Counted from the first letter of the stretch, positions 38,116 through 47,357 are shown. The stretch is 64,000 nt of DNA from Bosea sp. (in: a-proteobacteria) (GCF_023953965.1 NZ_JAMLIX010000001.1:1426501-1490500); one strand, 5' to 3'. Program-made: numbers and translations. Notes: a model not told the origin generated them from the sequence alone.

Positions 38116-41100
38116 TCAATGAGCCGGGGCCTTGGCCGGCGCCGCCGGTGCGCCTTCCCAGCGCGTATGCGCCGGCAGGTTCTCGCCCTTCATGATGACG
38201 GTGAGCAGGCCGACCTGGGCGTAGTCGCCGACATGGGTGTCGTAGAGCACGGTCGCGCCCGCGCCGACGCAGACCCCCTTGCCGAGCCGCACGCGGCCGA
38301 CCTTCATCACCCGGTCCTCGTAGAGATGGGTCTGCAGGGCCGAATGGGCGTTGACCGTGCAGAAGTCGCCGACCCTGATGCAGTCGAACTCGGTGATGTC
38401 GGTGGAATCGAGCCAGACGCCCCGGCCGTATTTTGCGCCGAACAGCGCCAGGAACCAGGGCAGGAACGGCGTGCCGCGCAGATGCTCGAACAGCACCTTG
38501 CCGCCGAGGCCCCAATACATCACCGCGACCGCCTCGGTGCGCATCGCCCACCACGACCACATCGGCTTCATCACCGGCTTGTAGACGCCCATCATCAGCC
38601 ATTTCACCGCGGCGCAGATCAGCGCCTGCCCCACGGCGATCGCCACCGCCACCGCCATGAAGGAGAGGACGAGCCCGCTCCAGTCGCCCTCGTTGATCTT
38701 CTGCTGCAGCACCATGTCGACCGCGATGGTGCCGAAGGTGATGAACAGCATCGCCGGGAAGGAGGTGTGCAGCGCCTCGAAGACGCCGCGGCCGAACTGC
38801 TTGGCGAAGGAGGGCTTGTAGGTCCAGTCGGCGCCGAGATCGACCTTCTGCCGCGTCGGCAGCCGGATCGGCGGGGAGCCGAACCAGGTGTCGCCGGCCT
38901 GCATCAGCGCGTTGGCCGGCGGCTTCGACTTGATGCCGATCAGAACGCGGTCGGGAATGACGGCGCCCGGCGGCACCACGGCGTCGTTGCCGACGAAGAC
39001 CTGCTCGCCGGTCAGCGTCGCGTCGAGGCGCATATAGCCGCGGCGCATGTCCTCGTCGCCGAAGACGACCTCGTCGGCGATGAAGTTGCCGGCGCCGATG
39101 CCGGTCAGGTCGTAGCGGCCGGAGAGGTTGGTCGAGATCTCGGCGCCCTTGCCGATGCTGGCCCCCATCAGCCGGTACCAGGTGCGCATGTAGATGGTGG
39201 CGAAGAGCGAGGAGAGCGTCTCCAGCGTCACCTCGGTCGCCAGCGCCACCGTCCATTTGCGGGCATAGAAGCCGGAATGGATCGAGTAGGAGCCGGAGGT
39301 GACGCGCGGCAGGATCAGCCAGCGCAGCCCCGCCATCAGCAGCACGGTGAAGGCGATCAGCCCGATCGCGGTCGGCCAGGTCAGGACCGGCAGGAACCAG
39401 AGATAGCTGATCTCGGTCCAGCCGGCGATGAAGTCGTCGATCTTGTCGAACAGCCAGAAGGCCGGGAAGATCGGCAGCAGGCTGACCGGCGGCAGCACCA
39501 CCAGCATCAGCACGTGGAATAGCGTCATCAGCGTGCGCCGCGTGCGCGAGGCTTCGGCCTGCGGGGGCAGGGCGGAAATATCGACCGTGCCAACCTTGCG
39601 GCCGGGCGTGCCGTCCCAGATCTCGCCCGCGCCGACATGGACGCCGGGCGCGATCGCGGTGAGATCGCCGATCTCGGCATGGTCGCCGATCACGCACGCA
39701 TGGCCGAGGACGACCGAGGCGCCGGCCGAGACGTCCTGGCCGACGCGGATCGTCCCGATCACCAGCTTGTCGCCGATCGCCTCGCCATTGGCGAAGGTGG
39801 TCTTGGAGCCGAAGCTCGTGCCGTCGCCGATCTCGATCAGGTCGATCGCGCCGGCCTCGTAATCGGAGATGATGACGTCGCGCCCGACCTTCGCGCCGAG
39901 CAGGCGCCAGTAGAAGCGCATCACCGGCGTGCCCTGCAGCCATTTGATGTGGACGAGCCCGGCGATGCGCTGGGCGAACCACCAGCGGAAATAATAGACA
40001 CCCCAGAGCGGATAGATGCCGGGCTTCGTCCGGCCGAGCACCAGCCATTTCAGCGCGATGGCGATGAGCCCGCTGACGACGATGATTGCGACATAGACGC
40101 CGAGCAGCGCGGCGATCTGGCCGATCAGCGGCAGATCCTCGCCCGAGATGATCATGTAGGTGACGAAGACGCCGAGCCATTGCGCCGTCGACAACCCGAT
40201 GATCACCGGCAGCACGGCCGCCTGCGCGAGGCCACAGAGGAAGCGGCGCAGGAAGGGCGGCGGCGTGAAGGAAAGGTCCTCCGCCGCGGCGACGCCGCGC
40301 TCGTCGAGGAGCGCCGCCATCGCCCTGAGGGTGCGGGCGGCATAGACGTCCTGCAAGGTGATGCCGGCATAGGCCGGCGTCTCGCGCACGATCGAGATGA
40401 AGCGCGCCGCCAGCAGCGAATGGCCGCCGAGATCGATGAAGAAATCGGCCTCCAGCGGCAAGCTCGCCGCACCGAGCACGCGTTTGGCCGCCTCCAGCAG
40501 GGTGGCTTCGGTGGCGTTGCGCGGCGGCTCCTGCTCGCCCTCGGCGCTGGGCGCCGTCAGCGGCGCCGCCTTCAGCATCTTGCGGTCGACCTTGCCGGAG
40601 ATCATGCGCGGCAGCGAGCCAGCCGCCTCGAAATGCGCCGGCACCATATAGGGCGGCAATTTCTCGCGCAGCGCCGCGCGCAGGGCCGGCCCGTCGATCG
40701 CGACGCCGGGCTCGGACACGACGAAGGCGACGAGGCGCTCGATGCCGTCGTCGCTGCGCAGCACCACCGCCGCCTGCGCGACGCCGGGCTCGTCGGCGAG
40801 CTTCGATTCGATCTCGCCGAGCTCGACGCGGAAGCCGCGGATCTTGACCTGGTCGTCGATGCGGCCGTGGAAGACGATGTTGCCGTCCTGGTCGAGGCTC
40901 ACCGCGTCGCCCGAGCGGTAGAGGACCGGATCGTCGCCGCCCGCGACCCCGGCGAAGGGGTTGGCGATGAATTTCTCCGCCGTCAGCTCCGGCCGGCCGT
41001 GATAGCCCTTGGCGACGCCGGGCCCGCCGATCAGCAGCTCGCCCTGCTCGCCCGGCTGGACCAGGCGCAGGTCTTCAGCCACGACATAGGCCGTGTAGTT

Positions 41101-42135
41101 CGGGATCGGCCGGCCGATGGTGACGCTCTCGCCGGGCATGACCTCGGCCGCGGTCGCCACCACCGTCGCCTCGGTCGGCCCATAGGTGTTGAGGATGCGC
41201 CGGCCGGGCCTCGCCCATTTCTGCACGATCGCGGGCGGGAGCGCCTCGCCGCCGAGCAGGATCAGCCTGAGCGAGGGCACGTCGGCCGGCAGGATGCCGA
41301 GCAGCGTCGGCACGGTGTCGATGACGGTGACGCCGGCCTCGTTCAGGGTCTGCGGCAGCGCCTCCGCGTCGCCGATCATCTCGGGCGATGCGACGAACAG
41401 CGTCGCGCCGACGAGATAGGGCGTCCAGATCTCCTCCATCGACAGGTCGAAGGCGACGGAGGCGCCCTGGAAGACGACGTCGTCCGGCCCAACGCCGTAA
41501 AGCGCGTTCCCGGCGCGCAGGAAATGGCAGATGTTGCGGTGGCTGATGACGATCGCCTTCGGCGTGCCCGTCGAGCCGGAGGTGTAGATCAGATAGGCCG
41601 GGTGGTCGGGGGTGAGGCCGGCCGGGCGCGCCGGCGGTTGCGCGTCATCGGCGCCGGCGGCGAGGCCCTCGGGCGTGAAGACCGTGCGCTCGGTCGCCTC
41701 CGCCCGGGCGGCCAGGGCGGCCGAGGTGACGAGCCCCTTGGCCTCGGCGTCGTCAAGGCAGGTCGCGATGCGCTCGACCGGGGTCTCGGCGTCGAAGGGC
41801 ACCCAGGCGGCGCCGGCACGGGTGATCGCGATCTGGGCGACGAGCAGGTCGATGCCGCGCGGCATCCACAGGCCGACCATGTCGCCAGGTCCGATGCCGG
41901 CGCGCGCGAGGCCCAGCGCCTGGCGCCCGGCCTGCGTCCAGGCCTCGGCATAGGTCAGGCGGCGCTCGCGGTCGGTCAGGGCCGGATGGTCGGGGCGGGC
42001 CGCGACGGTCGCGGTGAAGATCTCGGCCAGCACCTCGTCGCGGACGAGATCGGGCCGCTTCTCGCCGGCCAGCATTGCAAGCGGATCGGCCGCGGCCGCG
42101 TCGGACGCCGCCGACGGCTTCGTCATATCGTTCAT
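38116..42135 (-). CDS. Single-module NRPS of the Pls/PosA type (poly-amino-acid synthetase-like)
   Basis: Membrane-bound synthetase of 1339 residues, close to the ~1319 of Streptomyces epsilon-poly-L-lysine synthetase. The adenylation domain (1-~530) has YTSGSTGTPKAIVISHRN, NTYGPTEATVVAT, YRSGDAVSLDQDG, GRIDDQVKIRGFRVELGEIE and GKVDRKML. The carrier protein has DLGGHSLLAAR with Ser573 for phosphopantetheine. The C-terminal ~710 residues show three repeats of a membrane-helix pair plus a soluble domain with hexapeptide/left-handed-helix motifs, the Pls arrangement; there is no condensation or thioesterase domain. My hand alignment gives pocket residues D-L-E-D-I-L-T-V-V-K; the two acids hint at a basic amino acid. 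No phosphopantetheinyl transferase is adjacent. The product is not proven. Confidence 0.88.
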   Translation of the reverse strand: MNDMTKPSAASDAAAADPLAMLAGEKRPDLVRDEVLAEIFTATVAARPDHPALTDRERRLTYAEAWTQAGRQALGLARAGIGPGDMVGLWMPRGIDLLVAQIAITRAGAAWVPFDAETPVERIATCLDDAEAKGLVTSAALAARAEATERTVFTPEGLAAGADDAQPPARPAGLTPDHPAYLIYTSGSTGTPKAIVISHRNICHFLRAGNALYGVGPDDVVFQGASVAFDLSMEEIWTPYLVGATLFVASPEMIGDAEALPQTLNEAGVTVIDTVPTLLGILPADVPSLRLILLGGEALPPAIVQKWARPGRRILNTYGPTEATVVATAAEVMPGESVTIGRPIPNYTAYVVAEDLRLVQPGEQGELLIGGPGVAKGYHGRPELTAEKFIANPFAGVAGGDDPVLYRSGDAVSLDQDGNIVFHGRIDDQVKIRGFRVELGEIESKLADEPGVAQAAVVLRSDDGIERLVAFVVSEPGVAIDGPALRAALREKLPPYMVPAHFEAAGSLPRMISGKVDRKMLKAAPLTAPSAEGEQEPPRNATEATLLEAAKRVLGAASLPLEADFFIDLGGHSLLAARFISIVRETPAYAGITLQDVYAARTLRAMAALLDERGVAAAEDLSFTPPPFLRRFLCGLAQAAVLPVIIGLSTAQWLGVFVTYMIISGEDLPLIGQIAALLGVYVAIIVVSGLIAIALKWLVLGRTKPGIYPLWGVYYFRWWFAQRIAGLVHIKWLQGTPVMRFYWRLLGAKVGRDVIISDYEAGAIDLIEIGDGTSFGSKTTFANGEAIGDKLVIGTIRVGQDVSAGASVVLGHACVIGDHAEIGDLTAIAPGVHVGAGEIWDGTPGRKVGTVDISALPPQAEASRTRRTLMTLFHVLMLVVLPPVSLLPIFPAFWLFDKIDDFIAGWTEISYLWFLPVLTWPTAIGLIAFTVLLMAGLRWLILPRVTSGSYSIHSGFYARKWTVALATEVTLETLSSLFATIYMRTWYRLMGASIGKGAEISTNLSGRYDLTGIGAGNFIADEVVFGDEDMRRGYMRLDATLTGEQVFVGNDAVVPPGAVIPDRVLIGIKSKPPANALMQAGDTWFGSPPIRLPTRQKVDLGADWTYKPSFAKQFGRGVFEALHTSFPAMLFITFGTIAVDMVLQQKINEGDWSGLVLSFMAVAVAIAVGQALICAAVKWLMMGVYKPVMKPMWSWWAMRTEAVAVMYWGLGGKVLFEHLRGTPFLPWFLALFGAKYGRGVWLDSTDITEFDCIRVGDFCTVNAHSALQTHLYEDRVMKVGRVRLGKGVCVGAGATVLYDTHVGDYAQVGLLTVIMKGENLPAHTRWEGAPAAPAKAPAH

Positions 42136-42327
42136 CGCGTCCCGCTGCGCTCAAAAGGCCGGTCGCCGGCACCGCGGCGAACCCCGCCCGCGGCCGTGCG
42201 GCGCCTTTTCACGCACCTCGTCAAGAAAACCGGAATCGCCGCTCCCGCATCGCGACGCCTCGCTAGCACAGTCTCCCTGCGGAATCACGCGTGAACCGGC
42301 GATGAATGCGATCCAGGCTTTATCCCA

Positions 42328-42373
42328 GCATCGGATTTGTCCGAAAAGCGGAATCCACTTTCCGGTCCGATGC
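42328..42373. repeat. REP-like palindromic element of the Rhizobiales type
   Basis: GCATCGGA (42328-42335) and TCCGATGC (42366-42373) are perfect arms. They enclose a second, imperfect pair CCGAAAAG/CTTTCCGG around CGGAATCCA. This word order (..CCGAAAAGCGGAATCCACTTTCCGG..) resembles the dispersed extragenic palindromes common in Rhizobiales genomes. It ends 2 bp before the stop codon of the convergent-side phosphatase gene and lies about 190 bp upstream of the NRPS start. Confidence 0.6.
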
Positions 42374-42374
42374 A

Positions 42375-42986
42375 TCAGACCCAGTCCGCCCTGTTGCCGC
42401 TGACGACGAGCAGCTTGCCCTGCCAGATCTCGACCATCGACGCCTCGCGCGGCTTAACCGCCCCGACCAGCGCCAGCACGGCGCGCGCCACGCCGCCATG
42501 GCTGACGATCACCGTCTCGCGCCGCAACCCTTCGAGGACCGGCCGCACCCGCTCGGCCAGCATGCGGTAGCTCTCGCCGCCGGGCGGCACATAGCCCCAT
42601 TTGTCGCGCTCGCGCAGATGCGCCTCAGCGCGCTCGGCCTTGCGGATGTCGCGCCAGGTGAAGCCTTCCCAGCTGCCGAAGGTCAGTTCGCGCAGGCGCT
42701 CGTCGAGCGCATAGGCACCTGCCGGCATGGCGAGCTCGCGCCGCAGGATGTCGATGGTCTCGCGCGCCCGCTGCATCGGCGAGGCGATGTAGTCGAGATC
42801 GGCATAGGCCGGCTCCAGCGCCTTCAGGCGGCCGGCGGCCTCTGCGGCCTGGCGGCGGCCGAGATCGTTCAGCGGGATGTCCTGCCCGCCCTGCAGCCGG
42901 CCTTCGCGATTCCAGTCGGTTTCGCCATGGCGGACGAGGATGAGCCGGTGAGGGAGCTGGAGCGGAACCATGCCGTGCTTGTGCAC
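42375..42986 (-). CDS. Histidine phosphatase family protein (phosphoglycerate-mutase-like)
   Basis: Phosphatase of up to 203 residues. Catalytic RHG motif in ILVRHGETDWNREGRLQGG (phospho-acceptor His), LGRRQAAEAAGRL, SPMQRARETIDIL, acid RELTFGSWEG and the second His in VIVSHGGVAR. The substrate is unknown; the sequence is close to the GpmB/CobC-type small phosphatases. ATG 42971 (MVPLQLPHRL) is an alternative start. It lies upstream of the NRPS gene on the same strand, with a 239-bp gap holding the REP-like element. Confidence 0.9.
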   Translation of the reverse strand: MHKHGMVPLQLPHRLILVRHGETDWNREGRLQGGQDIPLNDLGRRQAAEAAGRLKALEPAYADLDYIASPMQRARETIDILRRELAMPAGAYALDERLRELTFGSWEGFTWRDIRKAERAEAHLRERDKWGYVPPGGESYRMLAERVRPVLEGLRRETVIVSHGGVARAVLALVGAVKPREASMVEIWQGKLLVVSGNRADWV

Positions 42987-43112
42987 GCCGGCGCCGGCGG
43001 GGTCAAAGCGCTTCCGGCGTCAGCGGACCCGCTGCGGCGATCGGCTGCTTTCTGTGGCCGATTCCACACGGGCTGATGTATAGCGACTTGATTCAGTCAC
43101 CGGCCGAACCCG

Positions 43113-43955
43113 ATGCCCCCTGTCCTCACCCTGCCCGACGGAACGAGCCTTGTGCTCACCGCGACGCCGCTCGTCATGGGCATCGTCAACGTCACGCCCG
43201 ATTCGTTCTCGGACGGCGGGCTCCTGGACAGCGCCGAGGCGGCGATCGCCCATGGCGAGCAACTCGTGGGCGAGGGGGCCGCCATCGTCGATGTCGGCGG
43301 CGAATCGACGCGGCCCGGCCATGTCGCCGTCGATGGGCAAACCGAGATGGCGCGCGTGCTGCCGGTGATCGCCGGGCTGAAGGCGCGCACGGATACGCCG
43401 GTCTCGATCGACAGCTACAAGGCCGAGGTGGCTGAAGCCGCGCTCGCCGCCGGCGCTGCGATCGTCAACGATGTCTGGGGCGCCCAGCGCGACCCGCGCA
43501 TCGCCGAGGTCGCGGCACGCGCAGGCGCGCCGATCGTCCTGATGCACAACCGCGATGCGGCCGATGCCTCGCTCGACATCTTCGACGAAGTGCTGCGCTT
43601 CCTGGAGCGCTCGATCAGGATCGCGACCGCAGCCGGCGTGCCGCGCGGCCAGATCGTCCTCGATCCCGGGATCGGCTTCGGCAAGACGGCGCGCCAGAAC
43701 CTCGATCTGATCCGCCATCTCGACCGGCTTTCGGTGCTCGGTTGCCCGATCCTCATCGGCGCCTCGCGGAAATCGACGCTCGGGCGCATCACCGGCCGGG
43801 CGGTCCCGGCGGAGCGGCTCGCCGCCAGCATCGCCGCGCATCTTTATGGCGCGAGCCGCGGCGCCGCCATCATCCGCGCCCATGACGTCGCCGCGCATAT
43901 CGACGCGCTCAAGACCTGGACGGCCATCGAGGACAGCATGAAAGCAGACCTGTGA
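43113..43955 (+). CDS. folP: Dihydropteroate synthase
   Basis: Folate-pathway enzyme of 280 residues joining hydroxymethyl-dihydropterin diphosphate to p-aminobenzoate; the sulfonamide target. Signatures: MGIVNVTPDSFSDGG, VDVGGESTRPGH, IVNDVWGA, LDPGIGFGKT and GASRKSTLG. First gene of a coupled folP-folB-folK run: the next start (GTG 43952) overlaps its stop by 4 bp. Confidence 0.97.
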   Translation: MPPVLTLPDGTSLVLTATPLVMGIVNVTPDSFSDGGLLDSAEAAIAHGEQLVGEGAAIVDVGGESTRPGHVAVDGQTEMARVLPVIAGLKARTDTPVSIDSYKAEVAEAALAAGAAIVNDVWGAQRDPRIAEVAARAGAPIVLMHNRDAADASLDIFDEVLRFLERSIRIATAAGVPRGQIVLDPGIGFGKTARQNLDLIRHLDRLSVLGCPILIGASRKSTLGRITGRAVPAERLAASIAAHLYGASRGAAIIRAHDVAAHIDALKTWTAIEDSMKADL

Positions 43956-44326
43956 GCGAAACCGGCCGCATCCTGATCGAGAAGCTCGATATCTACGCCT
44001 ATCACGGCTTCTTCTCGGAGGAGGAGAAGCTCGGCCAGCGCTTCCTCCTCGACCTCGTGCTCTACGTCGACCTGCGCGCCGCCGCCGCGAGCGACCGCCT
44101 CTCCGACACGCTCGATTACGGCCGGGCCGTCGCCATCGTGACGGAGGCCTTCACCGCCCGCCGCTACCACCTGCTGGAGGGCGCCGCGCGCGCCGTGGCG
44201 ATGGCGGTCCTCGATGCCTTCCCGCTGGTCGCGGGCGTCGAGGTCACGTTGCGCAAGCCCGCTCCGCCGATCCCGGCGACGCTCGGCTCGGTCGGCATCC
44301 GGTTGGGGTTCCGGCGTGGCGATTGA
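43952..44326 (+). CDS. folB: Dihydroneopterin aldolase
   Basis: Folate-pathway enzyme of 124 residues making 6-hydroxymethyl-dihydropterin. IEKLDIYAYHGFFSEEEKLG carries the conserved YHG segment and Glu, LDYGRAVAIV follows, then HLLEGAARAVAMAVL and VTLRKPAPPIP. GTG start overlapping the folP stop (GTGA). It ends inside the start of folK (11-bp overlap). Confidence 0.95.
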   Translation: MSETGRILIEKLDIYAYHGFFSEEEKLGQRFLLDLVLYVDLRAAAASDRLSDTLDYGRAVAIVTEAFTARRYHLLEGAARAVAMAVLDAFPLVAGVEVTLRKPAPPIPATLGSVGIRLGFRRGD

Positions 44327-44831
44327 GGCCGCGCTCGCCTTCGGCGGCAATATCGGCGATCCCGTGGCGGCCTTCGCGGCGGCGCTCAAGAGCCTGCGCG
44401 ATGACCCGGCCGTCAGGCTCGGGCCCCTATCCTCGATCTATCGCACGCCGCCCTGGGGCAAGACCGACCAGCCGGAATTCCTCAACATGGCGGCGCTGGT
44501 CGAGACGACGCTCACCGCCGACGAGCTGCTCGCCTTATGCCTCGCGCTGGAGCGGGCGGGCGGGCGCGAGCGCCGCGAGCGCTGGGGGCCGCGCACGCTC
44601 GACATCGACATCCTGACCTATGGCGAAGCCGCGATCGACCGGCCCGGCCTCCAGATCCCGCATCCGCGCCTCGCCGCGCGCGCCTTCGTGCTGGCGCCGC
44701 TGGCGCAGATCCTGCCGCGGCACCGGATCGGCGGGACGAGCGTGGCCGATCTGCTCGCGGCGGCTGCGGAGGAAACCATCCGCCGCGACGAGGCCGCGAC
44801 GGCGCGGCTGGGGGAGCTGCTGGCGGGTTAG
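44316..44831 (+). CDS. folK: 2-amino-4-hydroxy-6-hydroxymethyldihydropteridine diphosphokinase
   Basis: HPPK, 171 residues, pyrophosphorylating the pterin used by FolP. Conserved FGGNIGDP, SSIYRTPPWGKTDQPEFLN, RWGPRTLDIDILTYG (metal aspartates) and IPHPRLAARAFVLAPLAQI. GTG 44316 gives the family N-terminus; the frame runs further upstream but only through antisense-like Arg/Ser sequence. Third gene of the folate run. Confidence 0.96.
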   Translation: MAIEAALAFGGNIGDPVAAFAAALKSLRDDPAVRLGPLSSIYRTPPWGKTDQPEFLNMAALVETTLTADELLALCLALERAGGRERRERWGPRTLDIDILTYGEAAIDRPGLQIPHPRLAARAFVLAPLAQILPRHRIGGTSVADLLAAAAEETIRRDEAATARLGELLAG

Positions 44832-44837
44832 GCCGTC

Positions 44838-44862
44838 GCCCAGGCGCCTGGAGCGGGCTTTT
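44838..44862 (+). terminator. Possible terminator between convergent folK and fabI
   Basis: A perfect palindrome CCAGGCGCCTGG (44840-44851) lies within a GCCC...GGGC pair (44838-44841/44855-44858) and is followed by TTTT at 44859-44862. The T run overlaps the fabI stop codon region. Plausible as the terminator of the folate operon. Confidence 0.4.
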
Positions 44863-45700
44863 ATTCGCCCTTGTCGAGGGTGATGTCGGGCGCGGTCGGC
44901 ACCTTCATGCCGACGACGTGGTAGCCGGCGTCGACATGCATGATCTCGCCGGTGATGCCGCGCGACATGTCGGAGACGAGGAACACCGCCGCCTCGCCGA
45001 CCTCCTCGATCGTCACCGTGCGGCGCAGCGGCGAATTGTACTCGTTCCAGCGCAGGATGTAGCGGAAATCGCCGATGCCGGAGGCGGCCAGCGTCTTGAT
45101 CGGCCCGGCCGAGATCGCGTTGACGCGGATCTTCGAGGGGCCGAGATCGGCGGCGAGATATTGCACGCTCGATTCCAGCGCCGCCTTGGCAACGCCCATG
45201 ACGTTGTAATGCGGCATCCATTTCTCGGCGCCGTAATAGGTCAGCGTCAGCATCGCGCCGCCATCCGGCATCAGCTTCTCGGCGCGCTGGGTGATCGCGG
45301 TGAAGGAATAGCAGGAGATCAGCAGCGACTTGGTGAAGTTCGCCTCGCTGGTCTCGACATAGCGGCCGGTCAGCTCGTCCTTGTCGGAGAAGGCGATGCA
45401 GTGGACGACGAAATCGAGCTTGCCCCAGAGCTTCTTGACCTCGGCGAAGACCGCGTCGATCGTCGCCCCGTCGGTGACGTCGCAATGGCCGACGACATGG
45501 CCGCCCAGCTCCCTGGCCAGCGGCTCCACCCGCTTCTTCAGCGCGTCGCCCTGATAGGTGAAGGCGAGTTCCGCCCCCGCATCGGCCGCGGCCTTGGCGA
45601 TGCCCCAGGCGATCGAACGGTTGTTCGCGACGCCCATCACGAGCCCGCGCTTGCCCTTGAGGAGATTGGCGGTCGGCAAAACAGCGGTGGAATCAGGCAT
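44861..45700 (-). CDS. fabI: Enoyl-[acyl-carrier-protein] reductase, FabI type
   Basis: Last step of the fatty-acid elongation cycle, 279 residues, NADH-dependent. GLVMGVANNRSIAWGIA binds the nucleotide. The catalytic pair is in YYGAEKWMPHYNVMGVAKAAL (second Tyr and Lys at the Y-x6-K spacing of FabI), followed by RVNAISAGPIKTLAASGI and GEIMHVDAGYHVVGM. It is the triclosan target class. Same strand as the dnaJ-like gene, 113 bp downstream of it. Confidence 0.97.
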   Translation of the reverse strand: MPDSTAVLPTANLLKGKRGLVMGVANNRSIAWGIAKAAADAGAELAFTYQGDALKKRVEPLARELGGHVVGHCDVTDGATIDAVFAEVKKLWGKLDFVVHCIAFSDKDELTGRYVETSEANFTKSLLISCYSFTAITQRAEKLMPDGGAMLTLTYYGAEKWMPHYNVMGVAKAALESSVQYLAADLGPSKIRVNAISAGPIKTLAASGIGDFRYILRWNEYNSPLRRTVTIEEVGEAAVFLVSDMSRGITGEIMHVDAGYHVVGMKVPTAPDITLDKGE

Positions 45701-45813
45701 GGGAAACCCGCAGGGTGAACGATGAGCAGGTCTCTTAGAACAGTCGCAGGGAAACGGGAACCGCTTTGATGCCCGCCCCCGCGCCCGAATCGCGCATGAG
45801 AGGGGCTTGCGCG

Positions 45814-46728
45814 TCAGCTTTCGCTGCGCGCCTTCATCAGGGCGCTCAGCTCGGCGTCGCTTGCCGGCATCTCGATATCGATGGCGACGAAGAGATCGCC
45901 GGCCACGCCCTTCTCGCCCTTGAGGCCCTTGCCACGCAGGCGGAACTGCCGGGTCGTGCCGGTCATGGGCGGGATCGTCATCTCGACCGCGCCGGTCAGC
46001 GTCGGCACATGCAGCGGCCCGCCGAGCACCGCCCTGGCGAGCGGAACCGCGACGCGGGTGCGCAGATCGTTGCCCTCGACGGTGAAGCGGGAATCGGGCT
46101 TCACCTTGATGGTCATCATCACGTCGCCGGCCTCGCCGGAGAACGGGTCGGCCTGGCCGAGCCCGCGCAGGCGCATCACCTTGCCGTCGTTCACGCCTTC
46201 GGGAATGGTGATCTCGACCTCGCGCCCGCCCGGCAGCTTGACCCGGCGCGTGCCGCCGGTCGCGGCCTGCGCCAGCGTGACCTCGAGGGTGAAGCTCTGC
46301 TCCGGCGGCTTCTGCGGCTGCGGCTTGCCGCGCCCGCGCCGGCCGGCCTCGCCGAAGAGCGAGGAGAAGATATCGGAGGCGTCGAAGCCGGCATCGCCGC
46401 CGCCGCGCCCGCCGAAGGGGTGGCCGCCCTGGCCGAAATTGAACTCGAAGCCGCCGCTGCGCCCGCCCCGGCCGGCGCCCATGCCCTCGAAGCCCTGGAA
46501 GCGCGGCTTGCCCTCGGCGTCGATTTCGCCGCGGTCGAACTGCTTGCGCTTGCCCTCGTCGCCGAGGATCTCATAGGCGGTGTTGAGCTCGGCGAACCTG
46601 TCCTGCGCCTTCGGGTCCTCGCGGTTGCGGTCCGGGTGCAGCTCCTTGGCGCGGCGGCGGAAAGCCTTCTTGATCTCCGCATCGCCCGCGCCACGGGCGA
46701 CGCCCAGGACCTGATAGGGATCGCGCAT
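45814..46728 (-). CDS. DnaJ/CbpA-type co-chaperone
   Basis: Hsp40 protein of 304 residues. J domain at residues 1-65 with HPD (31-33) in AKELHPDRN, a Gly/Phe-rich linker (about 75-135: GMGAGRGGRSGGFEFNFGQGG), then the C-terminal substrate domain without the Cys-rich zinc repeats of DnaJ itself, so CbpA-like. It stimulates DnaK ATPase activity. Located upstream of fabI on the same strand. Confidence 0.93.
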   Translation of the reverse strand: MRDPYQVLGVARGAGDAEIKKAFRRRAKELHPDRNREDPKAQDRFAELNTAYEILGDEGKRKQFDRGEIDAEGKPRFQGFEGMGAGRGGRSGGFEFNFGQGGHPFGGRGGGDAGFDASDIFSSLFGEAGRRGRGKPQPQKPPEQSFTLEVTLAQAATGGTRRVKLPGGREVEITIPEGVNDGKVMRLRGLGQADPFSGEAGDVMMTIKVKPDSRFTVEGNDLRTRVAVPLARAVLGGPLHVPTLTGAVEMTIPPMTGTTRQFRLRGKGLKGEKGVAGDLFVAIDIEMPASDAELSALMKARSES

Positions 46729-46855
46729 CCAAAACCTCGTTCCATGCCAAAGCGGACGGCCGGTGCCGGGGCCGCCATCCGCCCGCCTATGTGGGGGCGC
46801 TGTGGCGCGTGCGCAACACCGCCCGGGACGGTTCCGCAGCCGGCGTGGGAAGCCT

Positions 46856-47311
46856 CTAGCTCAGGCCCTTCCAGGGGCCCATGTCCTTGACCGCCCATTC
46901 GCCGCCCGAGGGCCGGCAGGCCGTGCCCTGCAGCTTGACCGGGCGGGATTGCGTCTGGACGCTGGCGATGAAGGCCCGGCAGATCTCGTCCGAACGCAGG
47001 AACGGGCCGCCGACCGGGATGAAGGAGCCCTTGATGCCGCTCTGCGGATTGTCCCAGGCGACGGGCGCCCCGTTACCCTGCGGATCGAGCGCCACGCCCA
47101 TCGCGCCGTCGGCGCGGCGCATGTCCTCCGGCCCGAGCTCGGACGACAGGCCGGAGAGCGCGCCTTGCCGGTCGCCGCCGCTCACCGGCAGGATCGCGGA
47201 TGTGGTCGCGACCTCGTCCTCGCTCTTGCTCGACAGGCCGAGAATCGGGAAGGACACCGAGCAGCCGGCGCTGAACAGGGACAAGAGCACGGCGGCAGCC
47301 AGCGGACGCAT
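46856..47311 (-). CDS. RT0821/Lpp0805-family surface lipoprotein
   Basis: Lipoprotein of 151 residues from ATG 47311. The signal MRPLAAAVLLSLFSAGC ends in a lipobox with the lipidated Cys at residue 17. The C-terminal half (GNGAPVAWDNPQSGIKGSFI, then CRAFIASV.. and GTACRPSGGEWAV) matches the RT0821/Lpp0805 17-kDa-antigen-like surface family of unknown function. An in-frame extension to 47389 lacks a signal and is unlikely. Divergent from pdxH. Confidence 0.78.
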   Translation of the reverse strand: MRPLAAAVLLSLFSAGCSVSFPILGLSSKSEDEVATTSAILPVSGGDRQGALSGLSSELGPEDMRRADGAMGVALDPQGNGAPVAWDNPQSGIKGSFIPVGGPFLRSDEICRAFIASVQTQSRPVKLQGTACRPSGGEWAVKDMGPWKGLS

Positions 47312-47357
47312 GGGGGCTGCGCGACGCTTAAGGCTTTGGAACGCCCCGGCCCCTGCC

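Noticed and set aside
39637..42294. 885-codon plus-strand frame opposite the NRPS
   Set aside because: It is the antisense of a well-supported adenylation and carrier domain, rich in Arg and Asp without any recognisable fold.
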